Source: Brevibacterium picturae (GTDB lineage Bacteria; Actinomycetota; Actinomycetes; Actinomycetales; Brevibacteriaceae). From it: DNA of 8,156 nt. The DNA is taken from contig NZ_JAKDJU010000136.1 of assembly GCF_030453725.1 (NCBI RefSeq), positions 1 through 8,156 on the forward strand, in the 5' to 3' direction. The notes below the pieces were generated by a model that was not told the origin of the DNA, searched no databases, and saw only the letters and a list, made by a program, of their open reading frames with translations. Both the position numbers and the translations under genes were made by a program. Of this stretch, positions 1 to 5,812 are shown piece by piece; position 1 is the stretch's first letter; each line of letters starts with the position of its first letter.

Positions 1-82
1 GCCTGTCAGCGTCGGTCGAAACTGTCGGTAAGTGGCGGTCGATGTGCGCGCCGCTGTCGACCACGAGTTACCGACTGTTTCC

Positions 83-142
83 AACGGTTGGCATGTTCTG
101 CTCGATCCACGAACGGATTTCGAGCAGAACATGCCAACCGTT
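83..142 (+). terminator. long perfect hairpin, probable terminator
   Basis: Positions 83-105 and 120-142 are perfect reverse complements over 23 bp, separated by a 14-nt loop. The loop can fold further, because ATCC at 105-108 matches GGAT at 115-118. On the plus strand the right arm runs into a T-rich stretch (TTTT at 141-144, then ACTCTT), which is the layout of an intrinsic terminator for a plus-strand gene to the left. The minus-strand side has no T tract. The stem is longer than most terminators, so a palindromic repeat element is an alternative. Confidence 0.55.
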
Positions 143-182
143 TTACTCTTCGCACACAGAACGTCGACGATCGCACAGACAG

Positions 183-230
183 AGGGCGGTCCGTGTCGAC
201 TCCAATGCTGGAAACGACGCGGACCGCCCT
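183..230. terminator. second long hairpin, possible U-tail-less terminator
   Basis: Arms 183-198 and 215-230 pair over 16 bp, with one G-T wobble at 194/219. TCCA at 201-204 pairs with TGGA at 209-212 inside the loop, which extends the hairpin. Neither side has a T tract, so this is not a classic intrinsic terminator. GC-rich actinobacteria often use stem structures without U tails, and the hairpin sits where transcripts from the minus-strand dehydrogenase operon would be expected to end. Function is inferred from structure and position only. Confidence 0.4.
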
Positions 231-260
231 GTGCTCTGCGCTGTGAACTCGATTGTGTTC

Positions 261-361
261 GGTTGACTCAGCCGAGGGGCAGACCCCAGCGGAGGGTTGA
301 CCTCACCTGAAGGGCTGGCCCCGGCCGAGGGTTGACCTCAGCTGAAGGGCTGGCCTCAACC
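261..361. repeat. 35-bp-period tandem repeat with hairpin
   Basis: Positions 292-320 and 327-355 match at 28 of 29 bases, giving a period of 35 bp. A degenerate third copy begins at 261 with GGTTGACTCAGCCGAGGGGC. The last unit also folds: GGTTGA at 330-335 pairs with TCAACC at 356-361, and CAGC at 339-342 pairs with GCTG at 349-352. It starts just beyond the stop of the small dehydrogenase subunit, so it would form the 3' untranslated end of that mRNA and could serve in termination or 3'-end protection. Confidence 0.6.
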
Positions 362-380
362 GCGATACTGCTGTGCAGCC

Positions 381-1529
381 TCAGTTCAGATCAGCGGCGT
401 TCGGCTCGATGAGACCGCCGATCTCTGCGAGTTCGGCAGTCAGCGAATCGGTATCGTCGAAGGTGCGTGAGATGACGGTCAGCCGCTTCGCGTAGTGGCC
501 GATCGGGTATTCCATCGTCATGCCGATGCCGCCGTGCATCTGAATCGACTCCTGGCTGATGTTGCGTGCCGATGCGTCGATGATGATCTTGGCGGCGATG
601 ACGTCCCGGTGGCGGTCCTTCTCGGAGCCGGCTTCTTCATTGGTGACTGCAAGACGTGAGTACAGGGCCATGCTGCGTGCATACTCGAGGTCCGCATAGA
701 GGTCTGCCGCGCGATGCTGCAGAGCCTGGTTCGCGCCGATGGGGGCACCGAACTGTTCGCGCGTTTTGAGGTACTCGGCGGTCATGGTCATCGAAGCCTC
801 CATGACACCGACAGCTTCGGCCATGATTGCGGCGTTGGCGGTGTCGATGATCTCGGCGACGACGGCATGCGCGTCGGCGGCACCGAGGGGCTGTGCCGGT
901 GCATTGTCGAACTTCACGCTCGCACTGCCCTGGCCGTCTGCCTGGCGGTGAGCGACGCGGCTGACACCCGCCGCTGATGCCGAGACCAGGAACAGTCCCA
1001 GAGTGCCGTTCTCGGTTGCGGTGACGATGAAGTGGTCGGCGACGTCGCCGCCGAGCACGCCGTTCTTCTCACCGGTGATGGTGAAGGAGCCGTCAGCGCC
1101 CGCCGAGGCGGTGGTGGCCGGGGTGTCGACCGCGTAGCGCAGGCCGGGTTCGAGGGCGGCGAATGCGAGGAAGGTCTGGCCCTCGGCGACTGCGGGGAGG
1201 ATTTCCTGCTTCTGCTCTTCGGTGCCGGCCGCGGCGATCGCATTGGCTCCGAGCACAGCTGTGGCCAGGAACGGTTCGAGCACGAGGCTGCGACCGAAGG
1301 CTTCCAGGACCACGGCAACCTCGGCGAAGGTCATCCCGGCCCCGCCGTAGTTCTCATCGATGGCCAGACCGAGGAGGCCCATCTCTGCGAACTGTCCCCA
1401 TTTCTCACGGGAGATGCCCTCGTCGCTTGCCAGGATGGCCTCACGTGCCTGGGCGTCGTATTCGGTGCGCAGGTACTTGTTCAAAGTGCTGGCGAGTTCT
1501 TGCTGAATGTCGTTGAGTTCAAGATCCAT
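381..1529 (-). CDS. acyl-CoA dehydrogenase small subunit, PimD-type
   Basis: This 382-aa protein has the length and C-terminal motifs of small subunits of heteromeric acyl-CoA dehydrogenases such as pimeloyl-CoA dehydrogenase PimD. Visible motifs are YLKTREQFG (253-261) and QMHGGIGMTMEYP (330-342), which in the family contact FAD across the subunit interface. The motifs that normally grip the flavin and substrate are degenerate: the usual SEPxAGSD loop is replaced by ALEPGLRYAVD (125-135), and the usual NGxKxW loop by ITGEKNGVLG (151-160). The usual YEGT catalytic region reads FDDT (357-360), and the alternative Glu-Arg base position reads Ala-Asn (about 231-232). It is therefore probably not a complete enzyme alone. 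The start is supported by AGAGGA (1535-1540 on the opposite strand) 5 nt upstream. It lies 38 bp after its partner, with a small hairpin (1555-1567) in the gap, and is probably co-transcribed. The substrate is unknown. Confidence 0.88.
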   Translation of the reverse strand: MDLELNDIQQELASTLNKYLRTEYDAQAREAILASDEGISREKWGQFAEMGLLGLAIDENYGGAGMTFAEVAVVLEAFGRSLVLEPFLATAVLGANAIAAAGTEEQKQEILPAVAEGQTFLAFAALEPGLRYAVDTPATTASAGADGSFTITGEKNGVLGGDVADHFIVTATENGTLGLFLVSASAAGVSRVAHRQADGQGSASVKFDNAPAQPLGAADAHAVVAEIIDTANAAIMAEAVGVMEASMTMTAEYLKTREQFGAPIGANQALQHRAADLYADLEYARSMALYSRLAVTNEEAGSEKDRHRDVIAAKIIIDASARNISQESIQMHGGIGMTMEYPIGHYAKRLTVISRTFDDTDSLTAELAEIGGLIEPNAADLN

Positions 1530-1554
1530 TGTTGTCCTCTTCTTAAGTGTCCTG

Positions 1555-1567
1555 GGTTCGGGGAACC
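1555..1567 (-). other. small hairpin between the two dehydrogenase genes
   Basis: GGTTC (1555-1559) and GAACC (1563-1567) pair across a 3-nt loop in the 38-bp gap, next to the stop codon of the large subunit. It is too short and has no T tract, so it is unlikely to terminate transcription. It might tune the ratio of the two subunits or stabilise the upstream message. Confidence 0.25.
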
Positions 1568-2761
1568 TCAGAGACCAAGCAGTGCCTTCGAGATGATTCC
1601 GCGCTGCACCTCGGACGAACCGCCGTAGATGGTGACCTTGCGGGTATTGAAATACGCGGGGAGGGCGTCGACGGCGCCGAGTGGAAGATCAGACAGGCCC
1701 TCGCCCTGGACACGGTCGGCGACGAAGTCGAGTCCCTGCGGGCCGAGGACGTCGACGAGCAGTTCGCTGATGTCCTCCTGCAGCTGCGAGCCCTTGAGCT
1801 TGAGCACAGAAGAGCGTGGATCCGGCTTGTCCGAACCAGCTGCCTGAGTCGAGAGGATCCGCAGCTGAGTCATTTCGAGAGCAGTGAGCTCGGCTTCGAT
1901 CCGGGTCAGACGGGCGGAGAACAGCGGATCGTCGAGCAGAGTGCCGCGTGCGGTCTTGGTCACCGCGGCGTAGGCCTTGGCCCGGGCCAGGTTGACCTTC
2001 GAGCCGCCGATGCGGGCGATGCCCGTGCGTTCGTTGCCGAGCAGGAACTTCGCGTAGGTCCAGCCCTTGTTCTCTTCGCCGACGAGGTTCTCGACGGGGA
2101 CCTCGACGTTGTCGAAGAAGACTTCGTTGACCTCATGGCCGCCGTCGATGAGCTGGATCGGGCGGACAGTGACTCCGGGGGTCTTCATGTCGATGAGCAG
2201 GAACGAGATGCCTGCCTGTTTCTTCACGTTCGGGTCGGTGCGGACGAGGTTGAACATCCAGTCGCCGTACTGGCCCAGGGTCGTCCAGGTCTTCTGTCCG
2301 TTGACGATGTACTTGTCACCGTCGCGGACTGCGGAGGTCTTCAGCGATGCGAGGTCGGACCCGGCATCTGGTTCGGAGAAGCCCTGCGACCACCAGATGT
2401 CGATGTTGGCGGTGGCCGGAAGGAAGCGTTCCTTGATCTCCTGGCTGCCGAAGGTGGCGATGACCGGGCCGACCATCGAGACGTTGAAGGGCAGCGGCTG
2501 GGGTACGCAGGCCAGCTGCATCTCTTCGAGCCAGATGTGGCGCTGCACAGGAGTCCAGTCCTGACCGCCCCATTCGACGGGCCAGTCCGGGACGGCATAT
2601 CCGTGCTGATTGAGGATCCGCTGGGACGTGACCATGTCGTCCTTGGTCAGCTCCTGACCGGTCGCGACCTTGAATCGCAGCTCCTCGGGGATCTGGGTGC
2701 GATAGAACTGACGCATCTGCTGCGCGAACTCGCGCTCCTCTGCATTCAGCAAGGTGTCCAT
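1568..2761 (-). CDS. acyl-CoA dehydrogenase large subunit, PimC-type
   Basis: This 397-aa protein resembles the large subunit of pimeloyl-CoA dehydrogenase (PimC) and related actinobacterial FadE proteins. It should introduce an alpha-beta double bond into an acyl-CoA, passing electrons to FAD and then to electron-transfer flavoprotein in the cytoplasm. The flavin loop QGFSEPDAGSDLASLKT (126-142) and VNGQKTWTT (153-161) are intact. The C-terminal YEGT-type position reads YGGSSEVQR (379-387), so the usual glutamate is glycine. LGNERTGIARIG (241-252) instead places Glu244-Arg245 at the alternative base position known from isovaleryl- and long-chain acyl-CoA dehydrogenases. The R-x-x-FG and QxHGG motifs are missing (DDPLFSARL and DVLGPQGLDF stand there) and are present in the neighbouring small subunit. 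An AGGAG motif 5 nt upstream (2767-2771) fixes the ATG. It is the first gene of the operon, with a candidate promoter at 2798-2826. Substrate could be a dicarboxylyl-, steroid-derived or other acyl-CoA. Confidence 0.9.
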   Translation of the reverse strand: MDTLLNAEEREFAQQMRQFYRTQIPEELRFKVATGQELTKDDMVTSQRILNQHGYAVPDWPVEWGGQDWTPVQRHIWLEEMQLACVPQPLPFNVSMVGPVIATFGSQEIKERFLPATANIDIWWSQGFSEPDAGSDLASLKTSAVRDGDKYIVNGQKTWTTLGQYGDWMFNLVRTDPNVKKQAGISFLLIDMKTPGVTVRPIQLIDGGHEVNEVFFDNVEVPVENLVGEENKGWTYAKFLLGNERTGIARIGGSKVNLARAKAYAAVTKTARGTLLDDPLFSARLTRIEAELTALEMTQLRILSTQAAGSDKPDPRSSVLKLKGSQLQEDISELLVDVLGPQGLDFVADRVQGEGLSDLPLGAVDALPAYFNTRKVTIYGGSSEVQRGIISKALLGL

Positions 2762-2797
2762 GAAAACTCCTGATTGATCGTTCGGTAACTTTACTCA

Positions 2798-2826
2798 ATA
2801 GTACGTTTCGGTGTTCAGGCTCACAA
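2798..2826 (-). promoter_or_regulatory. candidate promoter of the dehydrogenase operon
   Basis: On the minus strand, TTGTGA (complement of 2821-2826) lies 17 nt before TACTAT (complement of 2798-2803), each matching the sigma-70 type consensus at 4 of 6 positions. Transcription would start near 2791, giving a leader of about 30 nt that includes the AGGAG ribosome binding site. The -10 overlaps the dyad TACT-CAAT-AGTA (2792-2803), a possible repressor site. The boxes are weak, as expected for a promoter that needs an activator. Confidence 0.45.
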
Positions 2827-2840
2827 GTGGGCCGGCGGGA

Positions 2841-2870
2841 GTGAGTGCCTGGAGCTGGCGTGAGTGGCTG
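2841..2870. repeat. 11-bp direct repeat, possible activator sites
   Basis: GTGAGTGCCTG (2841-2851) and GTGAGTGGCTG (2860-2870) match at 10 of 11 bases and are spaced 19 bp start to start, close to two helical turns. A weaker copy, ATGAGTGGAGG, lies at 2980-2990. Relative to the candidate dehydrogenase start site near 2791, the two good copies sit at about -50 and -70, where an activator would bind. Binding by the adjacent LuxR-type regulator is a guess. Confidence 0.4.
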
Positions 2871-3058
2871 CTGCCGGTGATGTGCAGCGCGGGTGGTGGT
2901 GCGCGAATCCTGGTGTGTGAAACGCGGATCTCGATCACAGAGCTTTCAGGAGGGTCCGGCGGGTTCGGCGGCCCCGTGGATGAGTGGAGGGCGTAGGCAT
3001 ACCGGCAAGTGGTGTTGGGGGCTTCGTGTGCACCGAAAAAATCAGTGCGGATTCGCGT

Positions 3059-3087
3059 CTGATGCTGTAAAGTATGACAGCTATAGT
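3059..3087 (+). promoter_or_regulatory. candidate promoter of the regulator pair
   Basis: TATAGT at 3082-3087 matches the -10 consensus at 5 of 6 positions. CTGATG at 3059-3064, 17 nt upstream, is a weak -35 (3 of 6). An A6 tract at 3035-3040 lies where an UP element would sit. A dyad, GCTGT-N8-ACAGC (3064-3081), fills the spacer and could be an operator. If used, transcription begins near 3094, leaving a leader of about 175 nt before the preferred start codon at 3269. Confidence 0.4.
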
Positions 3088-3268
3088 AGGAATTTTCATC
3101 CAATCGGCGCCGCTCTCGAAACTCGGCGTCGACCGATATCCACTCCAACGGAATGCAGGCCGACCGGTACCGAAGGTGCTGGCCGATGTTGACGGGAGAC
3201 TCGAAGCTGAGGTGATCCCGCCGCTGACTGCGCAGCGGATAGCAAGCGGTATAAAGAAGGCTGAGCAG

Positions 3269-5812
3269 ATGTCCACTGCTGTTCGATCGGTACAACATCA
3301 GATTCTCGGGTACACGGACGAAGTGACGACCGTGGTCAAATCCCTCACAGACCCGGAAAGTTGCGGTGCGCTGATCATCGGTGCTGCCGGAATCGGGAAG
3401 ACCACGATGATGAACACGGCCCTGGCACGCATCGACAAGGAGACTCCTGTTCTGCGTTTCCGCGGTTCAGAGACTCTGCGTGACCGGGCCCTGGGGATCC
3501 TCGAGATACTCCTCTCTCAATCGGGGAGCGCCAGCACCGTGGGCGCGGGCGCCGCACTGTCGGCAATCGGCAGGGCACTGACCATGCGATATCCCGACTC
3601 GACCCCCATCGTGCTCATCGACAATGCGAATCTGATCGATGCAACCTCACTGTCAGTGCTGACTCAACTCGCTGTGGCAGGACGGACCAAACTTCTCATC
3701 GCGGCGGAGTCGATTCGACCGCCCGTCGACCTCGCCACAAGTCTGTGGCTCTCCGGCGGCCTCACCCGGGTCGACCTCAGCGGTCTCGACGAGGCCACTG
3801 TGGCCGCGTTGGCCAAGACCTCCGGTTCGCGTCCGTCCGAAGAGCGGTCGGTGACCCGTCTGCATGCACAGACCGGAGGAAATCCGCTCCTGCTCAGCCA
3901 TGTCCTCTTCAATCACGATCAGCTGCGCACCACGGACCGTATTCTGTGGAACATCGATCCGGAGCTGCGGCCCGTGCTCGAAATGGTTGCGATGACCGGA
4001 GCGGTCCACTATGAGATTCTCTTGCGGCTCTGTTCAGCCGAGGGGCTCGATTCCCTGGTCGATGCCGGGATCATCAGAATGTCTCGAGGTCGGCACGCCG
4101 CAGTGAAGATCGTCGAGCCGGTGATCGCAGCCGCGCTGAAGTCACAGGTCAGACCCTCCCGCTCACTGTCACTGTGGAAGCGGCTGAGCGAAGTCGCCGA
4201 TATCGATTCGATGGACGGGCCTGCCCTGTTCGGGTACTTGTCGTGGGGGTTGAGCTTGGGCTTCGATCAGCCGGCCGACAAGATCCTCGATGCCGTGGCC
4301 TGGGCCAATCGGGAAGGCAGCTATTCCGGTGCGGCCGAACTCGCCGACTGCTCGCGCGAACAATCTGATGAACTGCTCCTCGAAACCATTCGTGCACAAC
4401 AGGGAAGTGGCAACATCAGAGCGGCGAGCAGGGCGTTTGACAGCATTCTCGCTCGTGTTGAGCAGAGATGGACGGAGATGAGCCCGGAGTTCCTCTCCCG
4501 AGCGGCAACCATGGACATGCGTTTGACCGACCCGCGCGATCCGGACGGACTCCGCATCGGCTGGCTGCGCGAACATCTCGACACCTCGTCTGACAGTGGC
4601 AGATTCGATGTCACAATTGCCCGGTTCGACCTGAAGGGAGGGCGATTCGCCGAAGCCATCGAACGTGCGGAGCGCGTCTACCGCGACCATTCGTGTCTGA
4701 CCCGTCACCGGCTCCGTGCGTGCGCCGTGCTCGGAACGGCCTCGATCCTCACCGGCAGGGTTGAGACCGGGCTGAAATTCATCGAGCAGGCGGAGCTGAT
4801 GTTCGGCCTGCCAGGAATGACGAGTCTCGAACGGGAAGATTCGGCACCTCAGTTCTTCATCGCCAGATACACCGCCGGTGATTGGGACAAAGCCCGAGCA
4901 GCGTTGAGCTGGACGGAGTCGAGAAGGTGGAAGAACGTCAGCCCGCTGCTGTCCGGGTTCGTCGGAGCCCTTGTCGACCTGCGCACCGGTCACCCGGCCC
5001 GTGCGCTGGCCGTGCTGGACAAGATCACGACAACCAGTGAGGACGTCGGCTACGTGGGCATCAACGCGGCAACGGACTTCGCGCGCGCACTGTTGGGAGA
5101 TGCCATCCCAAAGGAGCCGCCGAGGCGCAGCAGCCAAACGCCGACGGGTGACGGCTATTCGTACTGGGTGGAGTTCGAGTCCTCGCTGTTCCAGCTGCAG
5201 ACTCTGGCGTTGACGAAGCCGGATGAGGCTGCCGATCGCCTGTACTCTCTCGGCGTTGCGGCACGTTCGACCGGCGCGGCGACTTTGGCCGCTTCGGCGT
5301 GGCTGGAGGCAACATGCCTCGGCCATCGAGCGGCCCTCGTCGAACTGGGCGGAGCGGCTGCGGAGATCGATGGGCGACCGGGACGCCTGGCAGGCATTGT
5401 CTCAGCTGCGATGACGGACGGCTCACCGTCCGCTCTCATCGAGGCGGCCAGAGGCGCCTCAGAGTACGGTGCCGTCGCCCTCTGCTCCACTCTTGCGAAA
5501 CTGGCTCAGTCCCGCGCCATCGATGCTCACGATCAGCAGGCGGCCAAAGACGCCCGTATCCTCATCGGCAACAGCCTGCGGACGATCAGATACAGCGCCT
5601 CGGGACCACGACTGCCGGCGGTCCTGTCCGATCTCGAACGGCAACTCGTCGACGGGATCATGGCTGGTCGCAGCAGTCAGGAACTCGGCGCCATGCAGCA
5701 TCTGTCGGCACGGACGATCGAATGGCATCTCAGCAAGATCTATCGCCGCCTGCACGTGGCCAATCGACGGGAGCTGCGCGAGGTGATCGCCTCATGGGAG
5801 GACCAACCATGA
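3269..5812 (+). CDS. LAL-type LuxR family transcriptional regulator
   Basis: This is a large ATP-binding LuxR-type (LAL, STAND class) regulator of 847 aa. The N-terminal P-loop domain has Walker A GAAGIGKT (38-45) and Walker B IVLIDNANLID (114-124), followed by the TGGNPLLLSHVL motif (202-213) typical of these ATPases. A winged-helix-like segment follows (about 259-294), then a long helical, TPR-like sensor region without strong motifs. The C terminus (about 785-840) is a LuxR helix-turn-helix, with SSQELGAMQHLSARTIEWHL and then SKIYRRLHVANRREL. Such proteins usually bind a ligand and ATP, oligomerise and activate transcription. The ATG at 3269 is preferred because AGAAGG (3255-3260) lies 8 nt before it. 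An in-frame ATG at 3074 would add 65 residues but has no ribosome binding site, overlaps the candidate promoter and has atypical codons. It is divergent from the dehydrogenase operon and overlaps the next gene by 4 bp. Its ligand and targets are unknown. Confidence 0.85.
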   Translation: MSTAVRSVQHQILGYTDEVTTVVKSLTDPESCGALIIGAAGIGKTTMMNTALARIDKETPVLRFRGSETLRDRALGILEILLSQSGSASTVGAGAALSAIGRALTMRYPDSTPIVLIDNANLIDATSLSVLTQLAVAGRTKLLIAAESIRPPVDLATSLWLSGGLTRVDLSGLDEATVAALAKTSGSRPSEERSVTRLHAQTGGNPLLLSHVLFNHDQLRTTDRILWNIDPELRPVLEMVAMTGAVHYEILLRLCSAEGLDSLVDAGIIRMSRGRHAAVKIVEPVIAAALKSQVRPSRSLSLWKRLSEVADIDSMDGPALFGYLSWGLSLGFDQPADKILDAVAWANREGSYSGAAELADCSREQSDELLLETIRAQQGSGNIRAASRAFDSILARVEQRWTEMSPEFLSRAATMDMRLTDPRDPDGLRIGWLREHLDTSSDSGRFDVTIARFDLKGGRFAEAIERAERVYRDHSCLTRHRLRACAVLGTASILTGRVETGLKFIEQAELMFGLPGMTSLEREDSAPQFFIARYTAGDWDKARAALSWTESRRWKNVSPLLSGFVGALVDLRTGHPARALAVLDKITTTSEDVGYVGINAATDFARALLGDAIPKEPPRRSSQTPTGDGYSYWVEFESSLFQLQTLALTKPDEAADRLYSLGVAARSTGAATLAASAWLEATCLGHRAALVELGGAAAEIDGRPGRLAGIVSAAMTDGSPSALIEAARGASEYGAVALCSTLAKLAQSRAIDAHDQQAAKDARILIGNSLRTIRYSASGPRLPAVLSDLERQLVDGIMAGRSSQELGAMQHLSARTIEWHLSKIYRRLHVANRRELREVIASWEDQP
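5796..5812 (+). promoter_or_regulatory. ribosome binding site and ATGA start-stop overlap
   Basis: GGGAGGA (5796-5802) lies inside the last codons of the first regulator, 6 nt before the ATG at 5809. ATGA (5809-5812) combines that start with the TGA stop of the upstream gene. This arrangement implies translational coupling and roughly balanced production of the two proteins. Confidence 0.75.

Larger units (their letters stand above)
1..380. other. non-coding terminator and repeat zone
   Basis: No convincing gene lies here. The open frames that cross it contain the arms of two large hairpins, have no ribosome binding site and resemble no protein family I recognise. One forward frame closes with TAA at 29-31, so the extreme left edge could be the last codons of a plus-strand gene entering from outside; this cannot be tested within the window. 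The region holds a 23-bp inverted repeat (83-142), a second long hairpin (183-230) and a 35-bp-period direct repeat (261-361). Together these suggest a transcription termination zone downstream of the minus-strand dehydrogenase operon and of a possible plus-strand gene to the left. Confidence 0.6.
2762..3268. other. 507-bp divergent regulatory region
   Basis: This gap separates the minus-strand dehydrogenase operon from the plus-strand regulator genes. No reading frame inside it has both a good ribosome binding site and a recognisable product. One forward frame is open from an ATG at 3074 and is continuous with the regulator, but it uses the rare codon ATA four times in its 65 codons and has no Shine-Dalgarno sequence, so I treat it as leader. 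The region contains two candidate promoters facing apart, a direct repeat at 2841-2870, an A6 tract at 3035-3040, and dyads at 2792-2803 and 3064-3081. Confidence 0.6.

Noticed and set aside
32..310. 92-codon plus-strand open frame in the left intergenic region
   Set aside because: It spans both arms of two strong hairpins and part of the repeat array, has no convincing ribosome binding site and resembles no known protein.
1547..2773. 408-codon plus-strand open frame opposite the large dehydrogenase subunit
   Set aside because: It is antisense to a clearly recognisable acyl-CoA dehydrogenase with intact family motifs. Long antisense frames are normal in GC-rich coding DNA, and its product is low-complexity Asp/Glu/Val-rich with no recognisable domain.
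2916..2939. TGTGA...TCACA, a possible Crp/GlxR site
   Set aside because: The half-sites are 14 nt apart, while Crp-family operators have 6 nt between them.
3030..3048. GCAC-N11-GTGC hairpin with a T run in its loop on the minus strand
   Set aside because: The stem is only 4 bp and the T run is inside the loop, not after the stem, so it is not a terminator.
2795..3298. 167-codon minus-strand frame across the divergent region
   Set aside because: It overlaps both candidate promoters and the start of the regulator, and its predicted product looks random.
4169..5326. 385-codon minus-strand open frame inside the first regulator
   Set aside because: It is antisense to the LAL regulator, Arg/Gln-rich with no domain, and is best explained as a shadow frame.
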